A stretch of DNA of 64,000 nucleotides, from assembly GCF_001541095.1 (NCBI RefSeq), contig NZ_LMXH01000001.1:438385-502384 (forward strand). The letters are read 5' to 3'. Position numbers and translations under genes: made by a program. The notes below the pieces were generated by a model. It saw only the letters and a program-made list of their open reading frames with translations. It was not told the DNA's origin and ran no database searches. Of this stretch, positions 16,375-25,049 are shown piece by piece (position 1 is the stretch's first letter; each line of letters begins with the position of its first letter). The DNA is from Paenibacillus sp. FJAT-26967. GTDB lineage: Bacteria; Bacillota; Bacilli; Paenibacillales; NBRC-103111.

Positions 16375-17340
16375 ATGACAGTTAAATCAATTGCAGTATT
16401 AACAAGCGGTGGCGATTCCCAAGGAATGAACGCGGCCGTCCGCGCCGTTGTGCGCAGCGCGCTTTATTATGGTGTTAGAGTGTATGGGGTTCAGCGCGGC
16501 TATCAGGGACTGATTAATAATGATATTACCGAAATGGACCTCAGAAGCGTCGGAGATATCATCCAGCGCGGGGGAACTATTCTGCAGACAGCCCGTTCCA
16601 AGGAGTTCATGACACCGGAAGGGCAGCAGCAGGGAGCAGATAACTTGCGTGCCCATGGGATCGACGGCTTGGTCGTGATCGGCGGGGACGGTTCCTACCA
16701 AGGCGCCAACAAGCTCAACAAGCTCGGTATTAAGACGATGTGTCTGCCGGGAACGATTGACAATGACATTCCGTTCACCGATTTCACCATCGGCTTCGAT
16801 ACGGCTGTGTCTATCGTGGTAGATGCAATCAACAAGCTCCGGGATACGATGACTTCGCACGAGCGTTCGTCCGTTGTTGAAGTGATGGGCCGCCACTGCG
16901 GCGAAATCGCTCTTTACTCCGGCCTTGCCAGCGGAGCGGAAACGATCCTCGTACCGGAAGTTACGTATGATGTGAACGAAATCGCTACCCGTATGAGTGA
17001 CAATTTTGCACACGGCAAGCGCCACAGTATTATTCTGGTTGCAGAAGGCGCCGGCAAAGGGGATGACATTGCCCGCCAGATCATGGAACACAACGGAATT
17101 GATGCGCGTGTAACGGTACTCGGACATATTCAGCGTGGAGGCACTCCGACTCATTCCGACCGTATTCTTGCAAGCCGTCTCGGCGACTTTGCGGTGCGCA
17201 AGCTGATTGAAGGCGACTCGGGCAAATCCGTGGGTGTTGTCAAAGGTGAGCTTGTTGCCACCGACATTGATCTTGTCGTGAACACGAAGCGTCCCTTTAA
17301 CATGGAGCTTTACAATCTCGCACTCCGGTTGTCCCAATAG
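16375..17340 (+). CDS. pfkA: ATP-dependent 6-phosphofructokinase
   Basis: At 321 aa this is the normal PfkA length. Visible motifs include the nucleotide loop LTSGGDSQGMNA (residues 9-20), GGDGSYQG at 103-110 (glycine after GGD indicates ATP, not pyrophosphate), the catalytic PGTIDNDIPFTD segment, VEVMGRHCG and LGHIQRGGTP. It phosphorylates fructose-6-phosphate in glycolysis. ATG 16375 follows AAGGAGGAAG. Unlike many Firmicutes, pyk is not next to it; it follows ytpB by 61 bases and is ended by a terminator. The first loop has Q where most homologs have P. Confidence 0.96.
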   Translation: MTVKSIAVLTSGGDSQGMNAAVRAVVRSALYYGVRVYGVQRGYQGLINNDITEMDLRSVGDIIQRGGTILQTARSKEFMTPEGQQQGADNLRAHGIDGLVVIGGDGSYQGANKLNKLGIKTMCLPGTIDNDIPFTDFTIGFDTAVSIVVDAINKLRDTMTSHERSSVVEVMGRHCGEIALYSGLASGAETILVPEVTYDVNEIATRMSDNFAHGKRHSIILVAEGAGKGDDIARQIMEHNGIDARVTVLGHIQRGGTPTHSDRILASRLGDFAVRKLIEGDSGKSVGVVKGELVATDIDLVVNTKRPFNMELYNLALRLSQ

Positions 17341-17420
17341 TATTTTCTGCACAACAGCTGACATTAAGATCGATAGGCAGCTATCCTAATTGATTATTCT
17401 TAATAAAGTCTGCTGCATAT

Positions 17421-17474
17421 AAAAAGCCTTCTTTCCCAATCTGTCCCGGACAGCTGAGGAAAAGAAGGCTTTTC
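17421..17474. terminator. bidirectional terminator between pfkA and hydroxyacid dehydrogenase
   Basis: AAAAGCCTTCTTT pairs with AAAGAAGGCTTTT around an inner CTGTCC/GGACAG hairpin; T runs occur on both strands. Confidence 0.85.
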
Positions 17475-17507
17475 GTATTTGGAGAGTATTTGGACGGAGC
17501 AAGAGTT

Positions 17508-18467
17508 TTAGTAGCCCAAGCGCAGGTCGACCAGATTGAGCAGCGGCTCATTGGCCAGGAACCGGCGCAAGTTCGGATACACGATCTCTGCGGAGCGCTC
17601 TACATATTGAGGAGTGTCCCCGGATATATGAGGCGTCATCGTAACCTGCTCCATCTCCCAGAGCGCAGAAGTAGCAGGCAAAGGTTCCTGCTCAAATACA
17701 TCGAGTGCGGCACCCGCGATATCTCCGTTTTGGAGAGCCTGAATCAGATCAGCTTCATCAACGACGCTTCCCCGGGCCATATTGATGAGGTATGCGGATT
17801 GCTTCATTATGGCGAACTGCTCGGCACTTAACAGGCGGGCCGTCTCCTTTGTGCCGGGTACGAGAAGAAGCACAAAATCAGATTCGCGGAGAAGGGATTC
17901 CAGCCCGGCGTCACCGCTTCTGATTTCGTCAAAATGCGGCTTGAGGCTGCCGGAGCGGCTGTAGCCTAGGATGCGCATATCGAACGCTTTCGCTTTGCGG
18001 GCTACTTCCGTACCGATGCTGCCCGTACCGATGATTCCCAAAGTCTGGCCATGGAGCTCGCCCGTAATCAGCTTGTGGTTCCAAACCTTATTTCGCTGAC
18101 TGTCGTAAAAGGCCTTCGCATGCCGTACCCAACCCAGCATAACCGAGAGTGCATATTCACTCATCTGGATGGCATGTACGCCGCTCATGTTGGTTACTGT
18201 TACTTGGCGCTCATCGAATTCTTGTAAAGGCAGCTTGTCCACACCCGCAGACAACGTCTGCACCCAGCGGAGCTTGGGGAGAAGGGGGAGCCAATCCTCG
18301 TCAAATTTTCCCGTCGTAATCAATACTTCGGTGTTCTCTAGAGCAAGGCCTGCTTCTTCAGCCGTCTGGAAGGTCTGGAGGTTTACTCTGCCAGCCAAAT
18401 CGGAAGGAAGGTTCTCCGTTAGATAAGACACGTCCATTTTCGTTAAAGCCGTAACATTCAGCAACAC
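17508..18467 (-). CDS. D-2-hydroxyacid dehydrogenase, NAD(P)-dependent
   Basis: The NAD-binding loop LGIIGTGSIGTEVARKA is near the middle, SAGVDKLPL marks the hinge, and the catalytic set is present: R in LINMARGSVVDEADL, E in LDVFEQEPLP and H in MTPHISG. Family members reduce 2-keto acids to D-2-hydroxyacids. Which keto acid is used cannot be told. I chose GTG 18467 because AAAGGAGG lies 6 bases upstream; the ATG at 18488 would place this site inside the gene and has no site of its own. Confidence 0.9.
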   Translation of the reverse strand: MLLNVTALTKMDVSYLTENLPSDLAGRVNLQTFQTAEEAGLALENTEVLITTGKFDEDWLPLLPKLRWVQTLSAGVDKLPLQEFDERQVTVTNMSGVHAIQMSEYALSVMLGWVRHAKAFYDSQRNKVWNHKLITGELHGQTLGIIGTGSIGTEVARKAKAFDMRILGYSRSGSLKPHFDEIRSGDAGLESLLRESDFVLLLVPGTKETARLLSAEQFAIMKQSAYLINMARGSVVDEADLIQALQNGDIAGAALDVFEQEPLPATSALWEMEQVTMTPHISGDTPQYVERSAEIVYPNLRRFLANEPLLNLVDLRLGY

Positions 18468-18622
18468 AATCAGCCTCCTTTTCTTCATTGTAAAGGAATG
18501 TGTGTGAGAAAGAAAACGCCAGCGAAGTCAGAGTCTAACTAGGCAAACACCCCACATTTTGGTAACATAAAAGGAATCTTATAAAAAGAACCGTCAAGAA
18601 AGCGGATTGGGGAGGAAATAAC

Positions 18623-18835
18623 ATGTTTTTATATAAAATAGAAATGGAATTACAAGAAGGTTTAAGCTATTTGATCGTAGCTGCCGACTCGGACGAGAAA
18701 GCATTTGAGGCTGTGGAAGGTCATTTAATCCGGCACTTTACCGTAGCTCCGGAAGTAAAAGAAGCCGCAATCGTGGAGAAGAAGCGTCTGAATAGCGGAG
18801 CAGGTTACGTGGTCGAGACTAGCGTATCCGGCTAA
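18623..18835 (+). CDS. small protein, DUF3906-like
   Basis: A 70-aa soluble protein behind GGGGAGGAAATAAC-ATG, an excellent ribosome site. LYKIEMELQEG and YLIVAADSDEKAFEAVEGHL followed by EAAIVEKKRL fit my memory of the small Bacillales DUF3906 proteins, but that match is from recall and moderate. No function is known. It is transcribed away from the hydroxyacid dehydrogenase and precedes the aldo/keto reductase by about 110 bases. Confidence 0.8.
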   Translation: MFLYKIEMELQEGLSYLIVAADSDEKAFEAVEGHLIRHFTVAPEVKEAAIVEKKRLNSGAGYVVETSVSG

Positions 18836-18943
18836 GATTGTTCGAAGGCGCTTAAGTATACATACAGGATAATTGCTGAATCGACTTGATAATTGAATCT
18901 AGGTTTCTTAAACAGCTGGGATTCAAGGGAGGGGGCGATCCGG

Positions 18944-19840
18944 ATGAAACAGAGGATACTCGGATCAACAGGAATGAAAGTCAGTATACTCGGATTCGGC
19001 GGAGCCGAAATCGGCCAGGAACAGGTGGAGCAGCAGACAGTCGATGCTCTGCTCAACGGAGCGCTCGATGCGGGCCTGAATGTCATTGATACCGGAGAAT
19101 GCTACCAGTATTCCGAAGAACGAATCGGGAAGGCTGTTTCGCACCGCAGGAATGATTTTTATTTGTTCACCAAGATCGGCCATAACCAGGGCTTTGAAGA
19201 AGACAACTGGGACCTTGGTATGATGGAGCACAGCTTGGAGAGAAGCTTGAAGCGACTGAACACAGACTATGTCGATTTACTGCAGCTCCACAATTGTCCG
19301 GAGGATCTGCTGAGAAGAGGCGAAGTAATTTCCCTGCTGCAGAAATTCAAGGAGCAGGGCAAAGCCCGGTTTATCGGCTGCAGTGCCGATGGAGCGGCCG
19401 CGCAATACGCTGTGCAGACCGGCCTGTTCGATACGCTTCAGACGTCGCTTAACATTGCCGATCAAGAGGCGATTGAACGGACGATTCCGGAAGCGGTCCG
19501 GCGCGGTATGGGCGTCATTGCAAAGCGTCCGATCGCCAATGCCGCATGGCGTACGGGGAATAGGCCCGAAGCGGCCTACCACCAGGAATACTGGGAGCGG
19601 CTGCGGCGGCTGCGGTATCACTTCCTGAATGCGCCGCTTCCGGAATCTATCGGGACAGCGCTGCGCTTCACTTTGTCGGTACCGGGGGTGCAGACGGCGA
19701 TCGTGGGTACGACCCGTCCCGGCCGGTGGGAAGAGAACGCCCGGCTGGTCTCTCAAGGCGCGCTGCCGATGGAGGCCATCGCAGAGATCCGAGGCCGGTG
19801 GCAGGAAGCATCGGCAGGGCAATGGCCCGGGCAGGTTTAG
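18944..19840 (+). CDS. aldo/keto reductase
   Basis: The 298-aa protein starts with QRILGSTGMKVSILGFGGAEIG, the AKR N-terminal hairpin. NVIDTGECYQYSEERIGKAV carries the catalytic Asp and Tyr (with E in the usual A-x-x-Y spacing), LFTKIGH the Lys, and LLQLHNCP the His. VQTAIVGTTRPG is the NADPH phosphate-binding end. It reduces aldehydes or ketones with NADPH; the substrate is unknown. ATG 18944 follows GGGAGGGGG. A longer frame from 18893 lacks a ribosome site. Confidence 0.9.
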   Translation: MKQRILGSTGMKVSILGFGGAEIGQEQVEQQTVDALLNGALDAGLNVIDTGECYQYSEERIGKAVSHRRNDFYLFTKIGHNQGFEEDNWDLGMMEHSLERSLKRLNTDYVDLLQLHNCPEDLLRRGEVISLLQKFKEQGKARFIGCSADGAAAQYAVQTGLFDTLQTSLNIADQEAIERTIPEAVRRGMGVIAKRPIANAAWRTGNRPEAAYHQEYWERLRRLRYHFLNAPLPESIGTALRFTLSVPGVQTAIVGTTRPGRWEENARLVSQGALPMEAIAEIRGRWQEASAGQWPGQV

Positions 19841-19957
19841 CTCCGGTCGATCCTAACGCCCTGCTGCGGGAGCGAGGGGTCCGCTCGAACCGGGACGGAC
19901 CGGCGCAGGGCAGCGGCAATGAGACACCGATAGAAGTTTATTCTTTCTATCCGCATA

Positions 19958-19999
19958 GAAGAGCCAGGCTAAGAGGTGCGTCCTCTGCCTGGCTCTTCC
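19958..19999. terminator. terminator between aldo/keto reductase and DUF4015 gene
   Basis: AAGAGCCAGGC pairs with GCCTGGCTCTT over an inner AGAGG/CCTCT stem; it sits between convergent genes. Confidence 0.8.
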
Positions 20000-20023
20000 T
20001 GTTGTATGTATATTCTTGCTGCC

Positions 20024-21205
20024 TTACTTGTAATCAACGCCTCTGGTGTAGTTGTTAGCTGCATTCCACAGCAGGAATTCTTCGGTCCCGTTTTCTTTCA
20101 GCGCCCGGTATTGATCCTGCATTTGTTTGGCTCCGTATCGGATGTGCCCCTTTACCCATGAGGCGGTAAAATCTTGAATCCAGGGACGGACCACAGGGGC
20201 TGTCTTCTGCTCTTTAAGCGGCTGAAGCTTCTTGTTCGTATCCTTCATGGCTCCGCTGATCGTTGCATAGGGATTGGCATCCGGAACATCGACACCATAC
20301 CAGCCATTTGTATAATGGCTCGGGTAGATCATGGGGCTGATCACATCGACGTTCTGTGAGATCGCCTGGAAATCTTGTCCGATTCCTTCTGCTGCTGGTA
20401 CAGAAACCGCATATCCGAATATATCGACCGAGATGCGGACACCCAGCGGTGTAAGCTGTTCATGCGCGTATTGGGCAAATTCAGAAACGGCCTGAATGCG
20501 GGTCCGGTCGTCTTTGTCATACTTGAGGGTATCGGCGCGTTTCTCGAATCCTTCCGGGAAACGGACGTAATCGAATTGAATTTCTTTGAAGCCTGCCTTT
20601 GCCGCTTCTTTGGCAACCGCAATGTTGTAGTCCCACACTTCTTTTTCATAAGGATTGACGAAACTCTCCGGTGTTTTTTTGCCGTTGGACCACACGGTCC
20701 CGTTGGGATTAAGGAAAGATAATTCCGGTTTGTTGTTGGCAAGCATCGTATCTTTGAAAACTACGATCCGTGCAATAGGATACACATCATGCTGCTTAAG
20801 CTTCTCCATCAGAGCGGGCATGTCGCGGATCAATTTTTTGGTTGTGCCTTTGGCCGCCAGTTCCGCATTGCCGGTATCGTAGGTGACTTGGCCCCAGTCA
20901 TCCTTTACATCAATCACCATGGAATTCAGCTCAGTTTCGTCGAGCAGTTGAAGAAGCGAATCAAGCTTGCTTCCGCCTGCGCTGTGTGCGGTCAGATAAA
21001 TTCCTTTGACCTTAGGCGCATCGGGCTGCGGATCCTTCTTGTTGACAGGGGCGAGACCTCCATCAGGTTTGTCAGTGCCTGGGGCTGCGGCAGTGCTCTT
21101 GGTGTTAGTAACGACGGCTTTGGCAATTGATTCTAAAGCAGGATCGGGACCAGTCCCGGATATACTTCCCCACAGCAGCATCATAGCTGCCAAAATTACG
21201 TTCAT
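20024..21205 (-). CDS. secreted putative glycoside hydrolase, DUF4015
   Basis: The 393-aa protein starts with a hydrophobic signal or anchor (MNVILAAMMLLWGSI) and a low-complexity linker rich in P, A, D and K up to residue 75. The rest is a TIM-barrel-like DUF4015 domain: VKGIYLTAHSAGG, NSMVIDVKDDWGQVTYDT, PIARIVVFKD, KEIQFDYVRFPEG and DVISPMIYPSHY, with acidic residues at strand ends. The substrate is unproven. Start 21205 has GGGAGAG 6 bases upstream; the ATG at 21235 has no such site and would hide the signal sequence. Confidence 0.88.
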   Translation of the reverse strand: MNVILAAMMLLWGSISGTGPDPALESIAKAVVTNTKSTAAAPGTDKPDGGLAPVNKKDPQPDAPKVKGIYLTAHSAGGSKLDSLLQLLDETELNSMVIDVKDDWGQVTYDTGNAELAAKGTTKKLIRDMPALMEKLKQHDVYPIARIVVFKDTMLANNKPELSFLNPNGTVWSNGKKTPESFVNPYEKEVWDYNIAVAKEAAKAGFKEIQFDYVRFPEGFEKRADTLKYDKDDRTRIQAVSEFAQYAHEQLTPLGVRISVDIFGYAVSVPAAEGIGQDFQAISQNVDVISPMIYPSHYTNGWYGVDVPDANPYATISGAMKDTNKKLQPLKEQKTAPVVRPWIQDFTASWVKGHIRYGAKQMQDQYRALKENGTEEFLLWNAANNYTRGVDYK

Positions 21206-21306
21206 GCTGCTCTCTCCCTTTGCGAAATTTGTCATGTTGCCATAAATGTAAAATTACCCTCCTCGAGTAGGGGTGAAGCAGAATATTTCTCAATCTTTAC
21301 CGGAAT

Positions 21307-21342
21307 AAAAAAAAGACCCGGCTCCGGCGGAACCAAGTCTTT
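21307..21342 (-). terminator. terminator of tatA
   Basis: On the minus strand GACTTGGTTCC pairs with GGAGCCGGGTC (with G-U pairs) and is followed by eight T. Confidence 0.8.
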
Positions 21343-21352
21343 GTGTATAAAG

Positions 21353-21568
21353 TTATTTCCGTGTTTCTTCTTCAACGGAAGAATTGATTTCTTTGCGCGG
21401 CGCTGCAGGCTGGCTTGGTTCATCAGAAGCAAGACCATTCGTAGCATCCTTGAATTCTCTGAACATCCGGCCGAAGCCGCGTCCGAGTTCGGGCAATTTG
21501 CTTGGTCCGAAGAGCAGTAGAGCCACAACGGCAATCAGCAAGATATGCCATGGAGAGAAAGCACCCAC
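21353..21568 (-). CDS. tatA: twin-arginine translocase subunit TatA/TatE
   Basis: The 71-aa protein has the TatA layout: a short N-terminal transmembrane helix ([14 protein letters not shown]), the hinge [14 protein letters not shown], an amphipathic helix MFREFKDAT, and a charged tail. TatA oligomers form the pore that exports folded proteins with twin-arginine signals. GTG at 21568 is chosen because GGAGGTG lies 7-8 bases upstream; a TTG at 21589 would place that site inside the gene. No tatC is nearby in the window. Confidence 0.95.
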   Translation of the reverse strand: MGAFSPWHILLIAVVALLLFGPSKLPELGRGFGRMFREFKDATNGLASDEPSQPAAPRKEINSSVEEETRK

Positions 21569-21715
21569 TAACGTACACCTCCAATTCAATACAGGCGTGT
21601 CTACCCGGTTATTTATCGTGGTCCTATCATAACATGGAATTAAGAGGCAATCTAGTTTATTTGCTACTTTTTTGTGAACATAGCGTATTCATGAATTTGG
21701 GAATCAGCAATGCAG

Positions 21716-21751
21716 CAAAAAACGCTTTCCTCCTAGTGGAGGAAAGCGTTG
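21716..21751 (-). terminator. terminator overlapping the end of the 62-aa gene
   Basis: A perfect 13-bp stem AACGCTTTCCTCC/GGAGGAAAGCGTT followed on the minus strand by TTTTTT. The stem starts inside the coding region at 21733. Confidence 0.85.
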
Positions 21752-21921
21752 CGGCGGTTTTCTTTTATGCTGTACTGTACAATTTCGATAACATCCTCTT
21801 GGTCAAGTGAATCGATACCATTCATAAGGACGATTTCGGAATTGAGTTCGGTTCGCGTCAAAAAGGTATAAAGCTCAGGCGTATAAGTCTTTACGATATC
21901 GGACAGTTTAACGGTTTCCAT
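21733..21921 (-). CDS. hypothetical protein, about 62 aa
   Basis: A small acidic protein (METVKLSDIVKTY start) that I do not recognise. AGGAAGG lies 8 bases before the third of three ATGs (21921); the first at 21930 abuts the site. DQEDVIEIVQYSIKENRR near the end reads as a helix. The dedicated terminator, whose stem overlaps the last codons, supports a real gene. Confidence 0.65.
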   Translation of the reverse strand: METVKLSDIVKTYTPELYTFLTRTELNSEIVLMNGIDSLDQEDVIEIVQYSIKENRRNAFLH

Positions 21922-22078
21922 TTCCATCATCCTTCCTGTCTGGATCTGATGAAGAAACTAGCGGAAATTATACGTAAACCATGTTAATGAGACGACTCTC
22001 TAGAAGTATATCATAAAGTTCACAGCCGCGCATTGGCACTTCGTGGAGGAAACCTCTGTATAACAATAATGTTCGGCC

Positions 22079-22900
22079 CTACAGGCGCCGGAATTCACCG
22101 AGCACACCTACCGTCTCCACAATGTTGACGAATGCTTTGGGATCCGCTTCTTTGATCATTTTCTTAAGCTCGACCAATTCATAGCGTGTTGTAACGGTCA
22201 TTAGAAGATCCTGCTCCTGGCTTGTATAGGCCCCCTCTGTACGGATGACCGTAACGCCCCGGGGGACAGTGAGCAGTTTCTTAAGCATGGCTTCCTTCTG
22301 CTTGGTGACGATAAAAGCGGTCACTTTAATATGTCGGATGTGAATCGTATCAATCATTTTACCCGCAATGTAGATGGACAGCATCGAGAACAGAGCAAGG
22401 TCCCAGTTGTTTTTAAAGTAACCGAGAATAAAGATCACCCCGCCGTTCAGGATAAACAAGATTTGTCCCAGCGGAAAATCGCGTTTGCGGGTCAGGATGG
22501 AGCCGACAATATCAAAACCGCCTGTCGAGCCTCCGGTACGCATGGTTATTCCAGCTCCGACACCGACAAGCACGCCGCCGAAAACTGCGCCCAGAATAGG
22601 CTCCTGGACTAGCTCCCGAACGGGGATAATTTGCATGAACCAGGTTGTCGCAATGACAGAACCGACACTGATAATAATAAAGCGACGGCCGATTACGACA
22701 AGTCCCCATATGATCAAAGGGAGATTCAGGACAAAGTAGAGAATCGAGATGTTCAAGCTGGTCAGATAGCCGATCAGCATAGCAATCCCCGAGACACCCC
22801 CGCTTAGCAGCTCGTGGGGAATAAGAAACATATTAAAGCCGAATGCGATTAATGCCGCGCCTGCTATCACGACGGCAGATGAGATCGCTTTTTTGTCCAC
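22079..22900 (-). CDS. YitT family membrane protein
   Basis: The 273-aa protein has five to six helices with the family motifs IPHELLSGGVSGIAML and GITMRTGGSTGGFDI, then a C-terminal soluble DUF2179 domain (VIRTEGAYTSQEQDLLMTVT and ADPKAFVNIVETVGVLGEF). YitT proteins are common in Bacillales and their function is not established. Start is GTG at 22900 with GAGGTGATCTT upstream. Confidence 0.93.
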   Translation of the reverse strand: MDKKAISSAVVIAGAALIAFGFNMFLIPHELLSGGVSGIAMLIGYLTSLNISILYFVLNLPLIIWGLVVIGRRFIIISVGSVIATTWFMQIIPVRELVQEPILGAVFGGVLVGVGAGITMRTGGSTGGFDIVGSILTRKRDFPLGQILFILNGGVIFILGYFKNNWDLALFSMLSIYIAGKMIDTIHIRHIKVTAFIVTKQKEAMLKKLLTVPRGVTVIRTEGAYTSQEQDLLMTVTTRYELVELKKMIKEADPKAFVNIVETVGVLGEFRRL

Positions 22901-22982
22901 AAGATCACCTCAGGAAGTAGTATGCAGATTAAAAGTACCACTCATCCTGCATAAACATCAAGAGAAATTGACCATGGGATAA

Positions 22983-23042
22983 TAAAAAGATCGGACGAAG
23001 ACTCGGTCGGAATTTATTTGTGATTCCATTGCTTCGTCCGAT
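22983..23042 (-). terminator. terminator of the DUF2188 gene
   Basis: ATCGGACGAAG pairs with CTTCGTCCGAT across a 30-base loop containing GGAATC/GATTCC, and TTTTTATT follows on the minus strand. Confidence 0.7.
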
Positions 23043-23059
23043 TGCTCATAAGAGGATAT

Positions 23060-23488
23060 TTAAGAGTAGTTGTGGGATTCTTGAACGGTTCCGTCCTTGC
23101 GGTGGATAACAGCACTTGTATTACGGTCGGAAGCGAGCTGATTAGCTTTATCGACAGCTTCCGCTTTCGTGTCTGCTTCAAAGCGGGGTTTGTTGTCACC
23201 CTCTTCTTTAACGGCCCAGCCGTCACCGTCCGGAACGACATGCACGGGGGATGATTTCTTGGCGGATGCCCGGCTCGAAGATGAGTTGTCTTTGGCTGCT
23301 TGCTCTGAGTGTTCGTGATCCGGGTGATTCTCAGCCCATTCCTCGGCTTTCGCGGTTGCAATGGCTATGGCGCGGCCTTCTTCATACCCGTCGTCCAAAA
23401 GAGCGTTGGCGATTTCAATAGCTTTATCGCGCACGCGGGAGGACAGGTTTTTCATGGAAGGCGGGTAATCTCCCTTTCTCCAAGGCAT
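23060..23488 (-). CDS. DUF2188 domain protein, YdaT-like
   Basis: The 142-aa protein has an N-terminal segment MPWRKGDYPPSMKNLS with a following helix (AIEIANALLDDGYEEGRAI), a serine- and alanine-rich linker, and a C-terminal DUF2188 domain (VVPDGDGWAVKEEG, FEADTKAEAVDKA, SAVIHRKDGTV). It resembles YdaT, a general-stress protein of Bacillus subtilis; the biochemical role is unknown. The ATG follows GAGGAGGAA. A sigma-B-like promoter lies upstream at 23540-23565. Confidence 0.9.
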   Translation of the reverse strand: MPWRKGDYPPSMKNLSSRVRDKAIEIANALLDDGYEEGRAIAIATAKAEEWAENHPDHEHSEQAAKDNSSSSRASAKKSSPVHVVPDGDGWAVKEEGDNKPRFEADTKAEAVDKANQLASDRNTSAVIHRKDGTVQESHNYS

Positions 23489-23539
23489 GATAAATTCCTC
23501 CTCTCGGTTTTACGAGTTTTATTGCGTGCCGGTATTTCC

Positions 23540-23565
23540 TTACCCTTTATCGAAATCCGTTAAGC
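23540..23565 (-). promoter_or_regulatory. sigma-B-like promoter of the DUF2188 gene
   Basis: On the minus strand GCTTAA at 23565-23560 and GGGTAA at 23545-23540 are separated by 14 bases, each one base off the sigma-B consensus GTTTAA/GGGTAT. Many Paenibacillaceae are thought to lack sigma-B, so the call is tentative. Confidence 0.35.
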
Positions 23566-23783
23566 AGCAGCGCAATGTTATGTTTGGGAGCTACAACGGG
23601 GACGGTCCCCAAGCGGGCTCCGTTCTTCCTGTGCCGGTCTGAGCCGGACAAAAAGTATTTTACCTGTCTAAAGGGCTCCGTTTACAATAATAGATATAAT
23701 TCTGTAAAGGATCAGATGTCAGATGGGGGAGAAGGCCGATCATTCACTGGATTATTTGTCTCATTTCCTTATTTTTTCAAATT

Positions 23784-24908
23784 ATGCTGAATATGACCCG
23801 GCCCATTCTTGCGCTGTATGCGGTGGATTTGGGTGCAGATGCATTCCGCATCGGTACGCTTACGGCTGCTTATGCTTTTCTTCCTCTATTATTTGCCATT
23901 CATGCAGGAAAAATCGCTGACCGCATCGGAGATAGGATACCCGTGATGGCGGGAATAAGCGGGACAATAGCAGGACTGTTGCTTCCATTCCTTTTTCCGG
24001 CTATCCCTGCACTGTATGTGTCCCAATTACTGGTAGGAATTTCTCATATTTTTATCAACATCTCTTTACAAAATGTTCTGGGGAATTCGGCAAGCAAAGA
24101 AAATCGTGACCGCTACTTCAGTACGTTCAGTATGGTTGTTGCTGCCGGAGGTTTTATCGGCCCTATCGCAGGCGGTTATCTTGCCGAGGATTTTTCTTAC
24201 GCCGTGGTGTTCTTGACAGCCGCAATGGCCGGATTAGTCCCGGCGGTACTATCGGGTTTTATTCCGGTCATCATCCGAAGTCTTAAGACGGAGGGAGAGA
24301 AGCGGGCTGAGCCCTTCGCAGCATTCAAGCTGCTGAGGCAGCCCATTCTGCGTAAAGCTCTCGCTTCGAGCGCTTTGGTGCTCTATTCCCGTGACGTTTT
24401 CGTCGCTTACTTTCCTCTGCTGGCTGTCGGGGCAGGACTCCAAGAGTCAGAAATCGGCTGGGTCATCGCCGTGCAGGGACTTGCCATGGTGGCGGTACGC
24501 TTCTTTCTGGTAAAGCTGACTGCTTTAGCAGGAAGGGAGGCTGTGCTGTTCGGATCGGTCATGACCGCAGGTGCCTCCTTCCTGCTGCTGCCTTTTGCTG
24601 ATCACCTGGCTGTCTTCATGTTGTTAAGCGCTTGTATGGGCTTCGGACTCGGCTGCGGTCAGCCTTTGTCCATGACTACGATCTACAATGCATCTCCTAA
24701 GAACAGGACCGGAGAGGTCCTGGGAATGCGTATTGCCTCTAACCGGCTTTCCCAGCTTGTAGCTCCGCTGCTATTCGGGACGGTGGGAGCTGCAGCCGGT
24801 CTCTTGTCTGTTTTTCTGTTAAGCGGAGTATTCTTGATCGGAGGGGCCGTGGTGACGAGAGTCCCGCCTGACCAGGAAGGTCCACAAGATTCGGAGAGGC
24901 AGGTCTAA
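23784..24908 (+). CDS. MFS transporter with disrupted 5' end
   Basis: From 23784 the frame encodes 374 aa with eleven to twelve helices, an A-motif-like loop GKIADRIGDRIPVM, and a second copy further on. The ATG at 23784 falls inside the first helix: upstream in the same frame, codons from about 23727 read RRPIIHWIICLISLFFQ, clearly the missing start of that helix, but no ATG, GTG or TTG exists there. An ATG at 23723 is one frame off. Loss of one G from the G5 run at 23725-23729 would join them. So the gene is frameshifted, starts at ATT or ATC, or the run is miscalled. Confidence 0.8.
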   Translation: MLNMTRPILALYAVDLGADAFRIGTLTAAYAFLPLLFAIHAGKIADRIGDRIPVMAGISGTIAGLLLPFLFPAIPALYVSQLLVGISHIFINISLQNVLGNSASKENRDRYFSTFSMVVAAGGFIGPIAGGYLAEDFSYAVVFLTAAMAGLVPAVLSGFIPVIIRSLKTEGEKRAEPFAAFKLLRQPILRKALASSALVLYSRDVFVAYFPLLAVGAGLQESEIGWVIAVQGLAMVAVRFFLVKLTALAGREAVLFGSVMTAGASFLLLPFADHLAVFMLLSACMGFGLGCGQPLSMTTIYNASPKNRTGEVLGMRIASNRLSQLVAPLLFGTVGAAAGLLSVFLLSGVFLIGGAVVTRVPPDQEGPQDSERQV

Positions 24909-24977
24909 GTAGACTGAATCAGAAGATAAGCCGCTTTTGGAACATATTGAGAAGAGAGATCATCATCCCGATGGTAC

Positions 24978-25016
24978 GAAAAAGCGCCTACAGCAGTTAG
25001 CTGCGGGCGCTTTTTT
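24978..25016. terminator. bidirectional terminator between the MFS and DUF4247 genes
   Basis: AAAAAGCGCC...GGCGCTTTTTT with an inner CAGC/GCTG stem, between convergent genes. Confidence 0.85.
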
Positions 25017-25049
25017 AAGTACGATGAGGGTGCCACTGAAATAAAGCAG

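Noticed and set aside
16399-17364. Open frame of 321 codons on the minus strand across pfkA
   Set aside because: It mirrors the pfkA codon pattern and has no recognisable motif; the sense-strand gene is certain.
19726-20058. 110-codon frame overlapping the end of the aldo/keto reductase gene
   Set aside because: Out of frame with the conserved gene and runs through the terminator at 19958-19999.
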